This document shows positions 30,179-39,576 of a stretch of DNA of 64,000 bases, piece after piece. Source of the DNA: Tardiphaga robiniae (lineage in GTDB: Bacteria > Pseudomonadota > Alphaproteobacteria > Rhizobiales > Xanthobacteraceae); the NCBI RefSeq assembly GCF_013359755.1, contig NZ_JABMCJ010000077.1, forward strand, positions 62,001-126,000, written 5' to 3'. The translations under genes and the position numbers were made by a program. Position 1 is the stretch's first letter; every line of letters begins with the position of its first letter. The notes beneath the pieces were generated by a model. It had not been told where the DNA came from and did no database searches. It saw only the letters and a list, made by a program, of their open reading frames with translations.

Positions 30179-31513
30179 TCAGCGTTCGCGAAACGCCTCG
30201 TCACGCAGCATGCGCGCAGGCTTCACGAGATAATCCAGCACCGACTTCTTGCCGGTCAGGACTTCGACTGTCGCTACCATGCCGGGAATGATCGGCAGCG
30301 GCTGCTCGGCAGTGCCGAGGTGGTTCTTTTCGGTGCGCACCATGACGCGGTAGAACGTCTCGCCGCGCTCGTTCTTGTCACCCTTCTCATCGGTGATGGT
30401 ATCGGCGCTGATACGTTCGACCCGGCCGTGCAGCGAACCATAGACCGAAGAGTCGTAGGCGCTGAGCTTCACCACCGCCTCATGGTCCGGACGGATGAAG
30501 GCGATGTCCTGCGGACGAATGCGCCCCTCGACCAGCAGCGTATCCTCAAGCGGCACGATCTCCATCACGCTGGCGCCTGGTGCAACGACCGCACCAATGG
30601 TGGTGACGTTGAGTCTGTTAACGATGCCGTAGACCGGCGACCGCAGTTCGGTGCGCCGAACGCGATCCTGCGCGGACTTGATGTTTTCGTCGAGCACCGC
30701 GAGATCGCCGCGCGATTTCGCGAGATCATCTTCCGCCGTGGAACGAAATGCCGTGGTGATATTCAAAAGCCGCGACTGCGCTTCCTTCACGGCGGCCTCG
30801 GTCTTGACCATGGTCGCCTGCACCACCGCGAGCTGGCCGCGCATGTCGGTGGCCTGCCGGTCGGACCGCAGCATCTCGATCTCGGGAACGACCTTCTGCT
30901 CATAGAGCCGGCGCGTCAGCAAGGTTTCGCGGGTCAACAGCGTCAGCGTCTCGGAGAAGCGGGTTTCCGACGCACGGAGCTCGTCGATTTCCTTTTTCTT
31001 CTGCCATTCCTGCTGGGCAATCACGTCGATGTCCTGCGCAAGCTTGCGCATATGGGCGTCGAACACGCTGCGCTCGGTCTGAACCGCACGCGGTGCAAGC
31101 TTCGTGAGGTCTTCCGGAAACTCGACGCTGGTCTTGCCGAAGGTCTCTGCCTCCAGTCGGATCACGCGGGCAGCCATGGCACCGCGCCGCTCGCGGATTT
31201 CGCCAAATTGCGCCGCGAAGTTCGTATCTTCGATGCGCGCCAGCGGCTGATCTTTCCTGACGATGGCGCCTTCCTGAATCAGCAATTCGCTGATGATGCC
31301 GCCTTCGAGCGATTGCACCACTTGGGTCTGGCGCGACGGCACCACCTTGCCATTGCCGCGCTTCACCTCATCCAGCACGGCGAAGTGTGCCCACAGCAGG
31401 AACACGACGAGCAGACCGGTGACGGTCATCAACAACATCCGCGCCGTGCGCGGCGTGCGCATTTCCATGGCCGCACGAACGTCGTTCGAAAATGCGAAAT
31501 CAGACTGCGACAT
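30179..31513 (-). CDS. HlyD-family type I secretion adaptor (LapC-like)
   Basis: 444 residues with the normal layout of a membrane fusion protein: a short cytoplasmic N-terminus, one membrane helix (about residues 24-44, RMLLMTVTGLLVVFLLWAHF), a lipoyl half (VVQSLEGGIISELLIQEGA), a long coiled-coil region, and the second lipoyl/beta-barrel part with TELRSPVYGIVNRL and the HlyD signature-like VVPEIEM and IVPLEDTLLVEG. It connects the inner-membrane ABC exporter to the TolC-like channel. Its start overlaps the end of the ABC exporter gene by 14 bp, which indicates a shared transcript and translational coupling. The substrate is inferred to be the giant adhesin. Confidence 0.93.
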   Translation of the reverse strand: MSQSDFAFSNDVRAAMEMRTPRTARMLLMTVTGLLVVFLLWAHFAVLDEVKRGNGKVVPSRQTQVVQSLEGGIISELLIQEGAIVRKDQPLARIEDTNFAAQFGEIRERRGAMAARVIRLEAETFGKTSVEFPEDLTKLAPRAVQTERSVFDAHMRKLAQDIDVIAQQEWQKKKEIDELRASETRFSETLTLLTRETLLTRRLYEQKVVPEIEMLRSDRQATDMRGQLAVVQATMVKTEAAVKEAQSRLLNITTAFRSTAEDDLAKSRGDLAVLDENIKSAQDRVRRTELRSPVYGIVNRLNVTTIGAVVAPGASVMEIVPLEDTLLVEGRIRPQDIAFIRPDHEAVVKLSAYDSSVYGSLHGRVERISADTITDEKGDKNERGETFYRVMVRTEKNHLGTAEQPLPIIPGMVATVEVLTGKKSVLDYLVKPARMLRDEAFRER

Positions 31514-33719
31514 TGACCGGCCTCCCCGCGGCTTGAGGAGCCTGCGGCTGCGGACGCAAGCGCGTCAGGATCTGATCGGCAGGACCGTCGGCGACGATCT
31601 TGCCGTTGTCGAACACCAGAATGCGGTCGACCAGCGACAGTAGCGACGGGCGATGCGTCGAGACGATAATGGACATCTCACCCTTGGCGAGCGTCTTGAG
31701 GCGATCGAGGAATTCACCTTCACTGCGCACATCGAAATGCGCCGTGGGTTCGTCGAGAAACAATACGCGCGGCTTGCGGATCAGCACGCGCGCGAGGCCG
31801 ATCGCCTGTTTCTGGCCGCCCGACAGGCTACGGCCGCCTTCGGCAACCATCATATCGTAGCCTTGCGGATGACCGGCGATGAAGGTCTCGACGCCGGACA
31901 GCCGTGCAGCCGCGAGCACTTCCTCATCGGTCGCATCGGGACGGCCCAGCGTGATGTTGTCGCGCAGCTTGCCATAGAACAGATCGGTGTCCTGCAGCAC
32001 GAAACCGATGCCGGCGCGCAGGTCCGCCGGGTCGTATTGCCGGATATCGATGCCGTCGATCAGGATGCTGCCTTCGCTCGGCGGATAGAACGCCGTCGCC
32101 AGACGGCCGACCGTGGTCTTGCCTGAGCCGACCCGGCCGATGATGCCGATCTTCTCGCCAGGCTTCACATGGAAAGAGATGCCGTCGAGCGCTTTGGCCG
32201 GGCTGTTCGGATAGGAAAAGCTGACATTGCGGAATTCGATGCTGCCCTTGGTGATCTCGCGGGCCACGAAGATCTTTTCCGGCGGTCGCTCGCGCTCCGT
32301 CGCCATCAGGCGATCGATCGACCGCAGGGCCGACATGGTTTGTGTCGCGCGCGTCATCACGGCCGCGATGCCGGCGATGGGACCGAGAATGCGGCCCGAC
32401 AACATATTGGCCGCAACCAGCGCACCGACCGACAGTTTGCCGTCGAGAATGAGGAACACGCCGACCACGACCAGCAACAGGCTGCACAACTGCGTCGCCA
32501 CGCTCGCACTGGTCATCGCCAGCGACGACCAGAACTGCACGCCTTCGCTTGAACGCGCCGTCGCGGCGACGGAACGTTCCCACACTGTCTGCACCCGGCT
32601 CTCGCCAGCAACTGCGCGAACGGTCTCGATACCGTTCAGCGATTCGATGAGGATGCCGTGGCGTGCGGCCGATTCCGCCTGCAGGCGCTTCATCGCACGA
32701 TCGAGCGGCCGCTGGATCAAGAGACCGACGAGGATCATCACAGGCAGCATCGCCAGCGGGATCCAGGCCAGCGGGCCGGCAATCACGAACAGCACTGCGA
32801 TGAAGATGATCGCGAATATCATATCGGTCGCCGACACGACCGTGCCCGATGTGAAGAATTCGCGTACCGAGTCGAAGTCGCGCATCTGATTGGCGAGAAT
32901 GCCGACCGAGGGCGGACGCTTGTCCATCTTCAGCGCCATCACATGTTCGAAGATGTTCGACGCCAGCACCACGTCGATCTTCTTGCCGGTCATGTCGATG
33001 ATGCGGCTGCGGACCACCTTGAGCAGGAAGTCGAAAGCGATCGCCAGCGACAGGCCGATACCAAGTGCAACCAGCGACGGGATCGCGCCATTCGGAATAA
33101 CGCGGTCATACACGCTCATGGTGAACAGCGGCGCGGCGAGCGCCAGCATGTTGACGATGAAAGCTGCAATGGCGACATGGCTGTAGTTGGAGCCGAACCG
33201 GCTGACGACGGACCAGAACCAGTGAGCCTTCGGCAGATCGCCGGCGGCGATCGCGCGCGGATCGCTGACGGACGCCGGACGGACGAAATAGACGAAGCCG
33301 GCATATTTCTCTTCGACGGCTTCGATCCGCTCCATGGCGATCGCACCGTCACCGACGGGGGTTGCCAGTGTCAGACGGCCACTCGCCAGATCGATGCCGC
33401 GCAGAATCCGCGTCGAACCATCGTGAAACAGAAGCACAGCAGGCAGGACCAGCGCAGGGATATCCTTGAGCGGTCGCTCGTTCAGTTCGGCCTCGAGGCC
33501 CGCCCGCTGCGCCGCGCGCTCATACAGAGCCGTTGTCAGCACGCCGCGCTCGACCGGGAGACCGGCAAGCAGCGCACTGCGGCTGACAGCTCTGCCGTGA
33601 TGAGCGGCGAGATAAAGCAGGCTGTCCGTTAACGGATCAGCATGCTGATGCTCGACCTCCGCTACGGGCGCAGCCGGCAGGTCCATTGCAATATCGAACT
33701 GGGGTGAGCGAATGTTCAA
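31500..33719 (-). CDS. Type I secretion ABC transporter/permease (LapB-like)
   Basis: 739 residues. The N-terminal 150 residues resemble the C39 peptidase-like domain of such exporters (LTDSLLYLAAHHGRAVSRSAL) but lack the catalytic cysteine, as expected for a non-cleaving LapB/HlyB-type transporter. A six-helix membrane domain (about 175-460) follows. The ATPase has Walker A GRVGSGKTT (about 529-537), signature SLSGGQKQ (about 631-638) and Walker B VLFLDEPT (about 652-659). It exports unfolded substrates directly to the outside together with the HlyD and TolC partners on either side. The neighbouring giant adhesin is the obvious candidate substrate. The gene follows the TolC-like gene with about 180 bp between them. 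Confidence 0.93.
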   Translation of the reverse strand: MNIRSPQFDIAMDLPAAPVAEVEHQHADPLTDSLLYLAAHHGRAVSRSALLAGLPVERGVLTTALYERAAQRAGLEAELNERPLKDIPALVLPAVLLFHDGSTRILRGIDLASGRLTLATPVGDGAIAMERIEAVEEKYAGFVYFVRPASVSDPRAIAAGDLPKAHWFWSVVSRFGSNYSHVAIAAFIVNMLALAAPLFTMSVYDRVIPNGAIPSLVALGIGLSLAIAFDFLLKVVRSRIIDMTGKKIDVVLASNIFEHVMALKMDKRPPSVGILANQMRDFDSVREFFTSGTVVSATDMIFAIIFIAVLFVIAGPLAWIPLAMLPVMILVGLLIQRPLDRAMKRLQAESAARHGILIESLNGIETVRAVAGESRVQTVWERSVAATARSSEGVQFWSSLAMTSASVATQLCSLLLVVVGVFLILDGKLSVGALVAANMLSGRILGPIAGIAAVMTRATQTMSALRSIDRLMATERERPPEKIFVAREITKGSIEFRNVSFSYPNSPAKALDGISFHVKPGEKIGIIGRVGSGKTTVGRLATAFYPPSEGSILIDGIDIRQYDPADLRAGIGFVLQDTDLFYGKLRDNITLGRPDATDEEVLAAARLSGVETFIAGHPQGYDMMVAEGGRSLSGGQKQAIGLARVLIRKPRVLFLDEPTAHFDVRSEGEFLDRLKTLAKGEMSIIVSTHRPSLLSLVDRILVFDNGKIVADGPADQILTRLRPQPQAPQAAGRPVNVAV

Positions 33720-33902
33720 TGCAGCCTCGGAAATTCCAGGCGCCTTGTATGACCCGTGCGCGGATCTACTGGCCTTACAAAATATGACTTGCCAGCTTTA
33801 CAGGCGATCCTTGCGGAGCGCCTGCACTATTTCGCGGTTCAGACGAATTGCTGAACTTACGGTAAACCCGACCGCGGATTATAAATCCGCGTGCTTAATT
33901 GG

Positions 33903-35486
33903 TTAACGGCGCCCCGCAGAAGCATCGGCCGACACGCTGCCCTGCCCGACCTGGCCCGATGTCACGAACAATGCGTTGGCGTTCGACAGATCTTGCGAGG
34001 CCCAGCGATCACCGAACAGCACGGCTTTCGGTTCCAGCGCCGGTGCGAAAGGCGAATTCCAGGTCTGGAAGGGCAAAACCGTATTAAGCGGTTCGGATCC
34101 CGGCTCCGGCGCCGTCAGCAGGATCGGCGGCAGGCGATACGGGATCAGGCCGGATGCACGGCTCTCGATCGGCTCAGACTCCGGCGGCTTGCCGGTCTTC
34201 AGATAGGATAGCAACTGTCCCATGGCTGCCAGCAACTGATAGTCGGCGAACACGGTGACGCCGCGTGCAGACACCAGCGAGACGTTGGCGTTGAAATACT
34301 GGTTCTGCGAGTTCAGCAGATCGATCAGCGTGCGCTGACCGAGTTCATATTCCTTGTTGTAGGCCACGAAAGTACGGCGAGCGGCTTCAACTTCACGCAC
34401 TAGCGCTGCTGCACGTTCCGTCGTGATCGTGCGCGCAGCCCATGCTTTGTCGAGCGACTCCAGCGCATCACGCTGCAGGCGTGCATGGCGCTGCTGCTGC
34501 TCGATCATACGTTCGCCAGCTTCGGCGCGCTTCCACGCATCCTGACCGCCGCGGAAGATATCCCAGCTGACGACAACCTTGCCGCTGACTTCGTCGCGGT
34601 TGCCCGGATAGGTGATCGAATCCTTGCCGCGCAGCGCGCGGCCTTCCAGGGCGACGTTCGGAACGAATGCGCCGGCGGTCGAGTCGAAAGCACGCTTGGC
34701 CGCATCGACATCTGCACCAGCGGCGCGGATCGTCGGATTGTACTTGAAGGCGACGTCAAGCGACTCGTTCTTGGTTGCCGGCATATCTGGCAAGCGACCG
34801 GGGAAGCGCACATTGAACGGCTCAAGACCGACGGTCTTGCGATACTTGGCGCGCGCGAAATCGAGGCTGAGGCGGAAATCCGACAACACGGCTTCTGCTG
34901 CGGCTACACGCTCTTCCGCCTGCTGGGTATCGCCCTCACCGGCACGACCGCCAGCGAAACGCGCGCGGACATTGGCGCGCAGTTCGAGATGAACCTTGAG
35001 ATTTTGTTCGGCAAGCGCGACCAGACGCAAATAGCGGGTCACATCGACATAGGCTTCAGCCGCATCGAGCGCGATCAGTTCGGTCCGTTCAAGCACCCGG
35101 AACGCCGCAGCATCGACCCGCGCAGCCTGACGCCAGATGTCGTTGATTGACGCAAAGCCGTCGAACACCAGCTGGCGCACCGTTACCGACGCCTCACTGC
35201 CGTTGACATAAGAGCCATTGCCGGCCGGCGCAGGGACGATTGCCCGGTTCAACATCTCGGGGCCGGTATTCGCCTGCAGCCTGATCTGAGGCAGCAAAGT
35301 ACCTTGGCTCTGGCGAAGCTCGGCTTCGGTGGCGCGGCGATTGGCAGACGCCTCGCCGACACCTGGGTTCGTCTTTACCGCCTGATTGATGGCGTCAAGA
35401 ATGAAAAATGGCTCGGCTGCATGAGCGAACTTGCCGCTCGATCCTAGCAATACAACTACAAGGAAAATCTTTGCGATCTGCTTCAT
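33903..35486 (-). CDS. TolC-family outer-membrane secretion protein (LapE-like)
   Basis: 527 residues from the ATG at 35486, chosen because it opens a signal peptide (MKQIAKIFLVVVLLGSSGKFAHA). A longer open frame begins 24 codons earlier. The body shows the two-fold repeated helical pattern of TolC proteins, with AINQAVKTNPGVGEASANRR near the N-terminus and the second copy around DVAFKYNPTIRAAGADVDAA. The later YELGQRTLIDLLNSQNQYFN is characteristic of type I secretion TolC homologues. It forms the outer-membrane channel for the exporter. A Pro/Ala-rich C-terminal tail of about 80 residues is longer than in E. coli TolC. It is the first gene of the export run. Confidence 0.92.
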   Translation of the reverse strand: MKQIAKIFLVVVLLGSSGKFAHAAEPFFILDAINQAVKTNPGVGEASANRRATEAELRQSQGTLLPQIRLQANTGPEMLNRAIVPAPAGNGSYVNGSEASVTVRQLVFDGFASINDIWRQAARVDAAAFRVLERTELIALDAAEAYVDVTRYLRLVALAEQNLKVHLELRANVRARFAGGRAGEGDTQQAEERVAAAEAVLSDFRLSLDFARAKYRKTVGLEPFNVRFPGRLPDMPATKNESLDVAFKYNPTIRAAGADVDAAKRAFDSTAGAFVPNVALEGRALRGKDSITYPGNRDEVSGKVVVSWDIFRGGQDAWKRAEAGERMIEQQQRHARLQRDALESLDKAWAARTITTERAAALVREVEAARRTFVAYNKEYELGQRTLIDLLNSQNQYFNANVSLVSARGVTVFADYQLLAAMGQLLSYLKTGKPPESEPIESRASGLIPYRLPPILLTAPEPGSEPLNTVLPFQTWNSPFAPALEPKAVLFGDRWASQDLSNANALFVTSGQVGQGSVSADASAGRR

Positions 35487-35878
35487 GGATTGAGCGCTAA
35501 CAAGAAACGGAACTTGCCGCAATCCGAAAGCCACATTTTGGATCGAAAACTGACTCATTGTTGCAAGAATGCATTACCTCGTCCGGAGGCGGCACGGTCC
35601 GCTTATCCGTCACGGCGCTGTCATTTTCGTCCCTGATTTCAGGTATTTATCAATACCTAACAACAGGTTAACACGATTTCGTGAGTGGCAGAACTGCCCC
35701 TAGGACGATGAATGCGCGCTGGGCGGGCCAGAGCGCGCCCAATTGTGGCAACCATCGCTATTTCGTAAAATGGAAAAAGATACGGCATGAAGGGATCGCG
35801 GTAACCCCTCACCGGCACCAATTCAGGCGAATGCACGCTGTGGGTGCATCGATTCGGGCGAGTATCGCCCGACGGCCG
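35487..35878. other. 392-bp intergenic region with small inverted repeats
   Basis: This stretch separates the tolC-like gene from manC. It contains an AT-rich 7-bp inverted repeat (35641-35647 with 35652-35658) and an adjacent 5-bp one (35632-35636 with 35639-35643), about 150 bp upstream of the tolC-like start. These could be operator sites for the export operon. No gene, RNA or promoter could be assigned with confidence. Confidence 0.5.
35854..35872 (-). terminator. Hairpin just downstream of manC
   Basis: An 8-bp stem (35854-35861 with 35865-35872) with a 3-nt loop lies 6 bp beyond the manC stop on the minus strand. It lacks a T run, so it is only a probable end of the manC transcript. 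Confidence 0.45.
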
Positions 35879-37291
35879 CTAGTTCCGCTTGTAGTCATCC
35901 TCGATGCGAACGATGTCGTCCTCGCCGAGATAGCTGCCCGTCTGCACCTCGATCAGCTCGAGCGGAATCTTGCCGGGGTTTTCCAGACGATGCGTGGCAC
36001 CGAGCGGGATGTAGATCGATTCGTTCTCGTGGACGGTCTTGATCAGATCGTTGATCGTCACCTTCGCGCTGCCACGCACAACGATCCAGTGCTCGGAGCG
36101 ATGGTGGTGCATTTGGAGTGACAGCCGCTCTCCGGCTTTCACCACAAGGCGCTTGACCTGATAGCGCTCGCCATCCTCAAGGGCCTGCACAGATCCCCAT
36201 GGGCGATGCACCTTGAGATGATCCTCGGTGACCTGCGGCGCCGTGACCTTCAGCTTCGCCACAAGCCGTTTCAAGCCGTTGGCATCCTTCTGACGGGAGA
36301 CCAGCACGGCGTCGTGCGTCGCCACCACCACGAGATCGTCGACGCCCTCCAGCGCCACCACCGGACCATCGCTGGCCACGTTGCAGTTACGCGAGTCCTC
36401 GAACACAGCCACGCCCTGCGCGGCATTGCCTTGCGCATCCTTGTCGGACAGCTCCCACACTGCGAGCCACGAGCCGACATCCGACCAGCCGCAGGACACC
36501 GGCACCACGGCCGCCTTCCTCGTCTTCTCCATCACGGCATAGTCGACAGAGATCGATTTTGCCTTCCCGAAAGCGTCCGCATCGAGCGTAAAGAAGCCGA
36601 GATCGCGGCCGGCTTTCGCCACAGCGCTGGTGATGGTCTCGACACTATCGGCGTCGACACCACGATATTCATCGAGCAGCATCCCCGCCCGAAACATGAA
36701 GTTGCCGCTGTTCCAGAGATAGCCGGCCTCAATATAACCGGTTGCCGTCTGCAGGTCCGGCTTCTCGACGAATTTGGCGACGCTCTTCACCTTGTCAGAA
36801 AGCGACTGGCCTGGTGAAATATAGCCGTATTCGGTGGCCGGACGCTCCGGTTGCACGCCGAACGTCACGATGTGCCCGGCATCGGCAACCACCAGACCAG
36901 CCCGGCACGCCGCCACGAAAGCCGGGACGTCGCGCACCACGTGATCAGCCGCAAGTGCAAGCACGACCGCGTCCTCATCGCGGGTTTGGGCGAACGCGGC
37001 ACCGGCGGCAATGGCCGGGCCTGAATCGCGCCGCGCCGGCTCGAGCAGAATGTCTGCATCGAGCCCGATCTCGGCGAGCTGTTCGCGCACCATGAACCGA
37101 TAGGCGGCACTGGTGATGACAATGGGACGATCGAACAGGCCAGCATCAGATACGCGAATCACGGTGTCCTGAAAGGTAGAGCGCGGCCCGAATAATGGCA
37201 GGAATTGCTTCGGGCGCCCCTCACGCGACGACGGCCACAGGCGCGTCCCGGCACCGCCACACATGATCAGGGGAATAATGCGCTTGCTCAT
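35879..37291 (-). CDS. manC: Mannose-1-phosphate guanylyltransferase/mannose-6-phosphate isomerase
   Basis: 470 residues, the size of bifunctional ManC/XanB/AlgA enzymes. The N-terminal pyrophosphorylase signature is MCGGAGTRLWPSSREGRPKQ, and the middle carries FVEKPDLQTATGYIEAGYLW. The C-terminal cupin domain, about residues 360-465, has HRPWGSVQALEDGERYQVK and LSLQMHHHRSEHW with the metal-binding histidines of the isomerase. It makes GDP-mannose from mannose-1-phosphate and may also convert fructose-6-phosphate to mannose-6-phosphate. The product feeds LPS, capsule or exopolysaccharide. It lies 9 bp after the UDP-glucuronate epimerase gene, so the two form an operon. Confidence 0.93.
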   Translation of the reverse strand: MSKRIIPLIMCGGAGTRLWPSSREGRPKQFLPLFGPRSTFQDTVIRVSDAGLFDRPIVITSAAYRFMVREQLAEIGLDADILLEPARRDSGPAIAAGAAFAQTRDEDAVVLALAADHVVRDVPAFVAACRAGLVVADAGHIVTFGVQPERPATEYGYISPGQSLSDKVKSVAKFVEKPDLQTATGYIEAGYLWNSGNFMFRAGMLLDEYRGVDADSVETITSAVAKAGRDLGFFTLDADAFGKAKSISVDYAVMEKTRKAAVVPVSCGWSDVGSWLAVWELSDKDAQGNAAQGVAVFEDSRNCNVASDGPVVALEGVDDLVVVATHDAVLVSRQKDANGLKRLVAKLKVTAPQVTEDHLKVHRPWGSVQALEDGERYQVKRLVVKAGERLSLQMHHHRSEHWIVVRGSAKVTINDLIKTVHENESIYIPLGATHRLENPGKIPLELIEVQTGSYLGEDDIVRIEDDYKRN

Positions 37292-37300
37292 CAGTCGCTC

Positions 37301-38299
37301 TCAACCCTTCGCGTTCAGATTACCGTAGTGGCTGCGATACCACGTCACGAATTGCCGAATCCCCTCCTCGATCGAGGTATCCGGTTTGAAGCCGACGTCA
37401 CGCATCAGATCGTCCACATCGGCAAAGGTCTCAGGCACATCGCCCGGCTGCATCGGCAGCATCGTCTTGATCGCCTCAAGCCCCAGTTCCTTCTCAAGAA
37501 CCGAGACCACATGCAAAAGGTCCTCTGGCTTGTGGTTACCGACGTTGTAGATTCGCGCTGGCGCCTCGTCCTCGCTACCGGTCGGCACATGATCAATCAG
37601 CCGCCCGATAGCACCGACAACGTCGTCGACATAGGTGAAGTCGCGTCGCATGTTGCCGTGATTGAAGAGCTTGATCGGCTGCTTGTCGAGGATCGCCTTG
37701 GTAAACAGGAAGATCGCCATATCCGGCCGGCCCCATGGACCATAGACGGTGAAGAAACGCAGCCCGGTGGTCGGCAGGCGATAGAGATGGCTGTAGGAAT
37801 GCGCCATCAACTCGTTGGCCTTCTTCGTCGCAGCATAGAGACTGACCGGATTGTCGACCCTGTCGCTGACGGAGAACGGCTTCTTCTTGTTGGCGCCATA
37901 GACCGAGGATGACGACGCATAGAGCAGATGCGCGCAGCCATTGTGCCGGCATCCTTCGAGGATATTGAGAAAACCCTCGAGATTGGCATCGGCATAGGCG
38001 TGTGGCTGCTCGATGGAATAACGCACACCCGCCTGCGCAGCGAGATGAATGACAACAGGGAATTTGTATTCGCCAAACAGCGCCGAGATCGCGGGACGAA
38101 CTGCCAGATTCGCTCTCACAAAGGTAAAGCGAGGCTGGCCCTCCAGCAGCTTCAGCCGCGCCTCCTTCAGCGCCGGATCGTAATAGCTGTTGACGCTATC
38201 GAGACCAACGACCGTTCGGCCTTCGGCCAGCAGCTGCCGCGTCACGTGGAAGCCGATGAAGCCGGCAGCACCGGTGACAAGGATGGGTTGTTCAGACAT
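37301..38299 (-). CDS. UDP-glucuronate 4-epimerase (LpsL/CapI-like)
   Basis: 332 residues from the ATG at 38299, which has GGGGA upstream; a longer frame starting 13 codons earlier is less likely. The SDR Rossmann motif is TGAAGFIGFHV and the catalytic tyrosine/lysine pair is in YAATKKANEL. The phrases SYYDPALKEARL, VIHLAAQAGVRYSIEQPHAY and TVYGPWGRPDMA are typical of UDP-glucuronate 4-epimerases. The enzyme converts UDP-glucuronate into UDP-galacturonate for LPS or capsule. Its substrate would come from the ugd product at 58383. It is upstream of manC in a two-gene operon and divergent from the WecA-like gene. Confidence 0.88.
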   Translation of the reverse strand: MSEQPILVTGAAGFIGFHVTRQLLAEGRTVVGLDSVNSYYDPALKEARLKLLEGQPRFTFVRANLAVRPAISALFGEYKFPVVIHLAAQAGVRYSIEQPHAYADANLEGFLNILEGCRHNGCAHLLYASSSSVYGANKKKPFSVSDRVDNPVSLYAATKKANELMAHSYSHLYRLPTTGLRFFTVYGPWGRPDMAIFLFTKAILDKQPIKLFNHGNMRRDFTYVDDVVGAIGRLIDHVPTGSEDEAPARIYNVGNHKPEDLLHVVSVLEKELGLEAIKTMLPMQPGDVPETFADVDDLMRDVGFKPDTSIEEGIRQFVTWYRSHYGNLNAKG

Positions 38300-38555
38300 C
38301 GTGTCCCCAGACATTCGCCAGAAATCGCCATGTTGCATGACGATCCGTGTCGCATTCCATTAGCCATCCAGGCGATGATGTTGCAACACTTCGGCATCGC
38401 AGCATCCGATTGCGTCAGAAGCGCGGCCTTCGCCGCTAGCTATGCCATGAAAACAGGGTAAGAAGAGCCGCCGTGCATAACTCCGAACTATTTGTCTCAT
38501 TGCGACCCAAATCTTCCCCGCAACGCATGTCTTTCCTGCGATCAATGTCATCCCG

Positions 38556-39569
38556 ATGTCGTCATTCGAATTGATTACAACCTTCGTCGCTCTGGTTGTA
38601 GCCGCCGTTCTGTCCGCGGTTTGCATCAACGCTATTCATCCGCTGCTCATCCGCTATGCAATGGCGCGACCGAACGCCCGATCGTCCCACAAGGTGCCGA
38701 CACCGCAAGGCGCCGGCATCGCGGTGATATCAGTCGCGCTGCTGGTTGCCGGGTGCTCGATTGCAAGTCTTTCCGTTTCAGCGACACCGGCGCTGTGGGT
38801 ACTATTCGGGGCAACGATCCTGATCGCGACCATCGGCGCGATTGATGATCTGCGTCCGATTTCCGTGACGCCGCGACTGCTGCTGCAAGCCGTCAGTATT
38901 GCCGCGATCCTGTTTGCTCTGCCCCCGACACTGCAGATTACACCGGACCTGCCTCTCTGGATCGAACGCGGCTTGCTGCTGCTGGCTGCACTCTGGTTCG
39001 TCAATCTCGTGAATTTCATGGATGGGCTCGACTGGATCACAGTGGCCGAAGTGATTCCGATCACCGCGGCGCTGGTGCTGATCGGCTTCTCCGGGCAACT
39101 GCCGTTATCAACGGCGCTCATTGCCGCTGCGCTCTGCGGCGCCACACTCGGCTTCGCGCCGTTCAATCGGCCCGTTGCGAAGATGTTTCTGGGCGACGTC
39201 GGCAGCCTCCCCATCGGGCTGTTGCTGGCTTGGTGCTTCCTGCAACTCGCCTATGCGCACCATCTGGCTGCCGCCATCCTGCTGCCGCTGTATTACCTTG
39301 CCGATGCGACCATCACCCTGCTGCGGCGGTTGGCAAAACGCGAACCGGTGTGGCTGGCGCATCGCTCGCATTTCTATCAGCGCGCGACGGACAATGGCTT
39401 CACCGTGATCGAGGTGGTGCGAACAGTGTTCGTACTCAATATCGGCCTGGCGGCCCTGGCCGGGCTGTCGATCTATTTCCGCTCAGGCGTCACCGACACA
39501 GCTCTGCTTGTCCTTGGCAGCGTCGCCGTCGCCACGGCATTGCGGGCATTCTCGACGCCGCGCCGCTGA
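38556..39569 (+). CDS. WecA/MraY-family sugar-phosphate transferase (polysaccharide initiation)
   Basis: 337 residues with about ten hydrophobic helices. The family's magnesium and substrate motifs are present: IGAIDDLRP after helix 3, NFMDGLDW after helix 5, and KMFLGDVGSLPIG. The cytoplasmic loop has HRSHFYQRA, in the place of the HxxH-type loop of the family. Such enzymes attach a sugar-1-phosphate (GlcNAc, QuiNAc or similar) from UDP-sugar to undecaprenyl phosphate and start O-antigen or other glycan assembly in the inner membrane. The convergent PglF-like dehydratase gene 7 bp downstream could supply its nucleotide sugar. The precise sugar is not readable. Confidence 0.88.
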   Translation: MSSFELITTFVALVVAAVLSAVCINAIHPLLIRYAMARPNARSSHKVPTPQGAGIAVISVALLVAGCSIASLSVSATPALWVLFGATILIATIGAIDDLRPISVTPRLLLQAVSIAAILFALPPTLQITPDLPLWIERGLLLLAALWFVNLVNFMDGLDWITVAEVIPITAALVLIGFSGQLPLSTALIAAALCGATLGFAPFNRPVAKMFLGDVGSLPIGLLLAWCFLQLAYAHHLAAAILLPLYYLADATITLLRRLAKREPVWLAHRSHFYQRATDNGFTVIEVVRTVFVLNIGLAALAGLSIYFRSGVTDTALLVLGSVAVATALRAFSTPRR

Positions 39570-39576
39570 CGCAGAC

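Noticed and set aside
33874-33890. Terminator between the tolC-like and ABC exporter genes
   Set aside because: A 7-bp stem hairpin is present but has no T run on the minus strand, and the exporter genes probably share one transcript.
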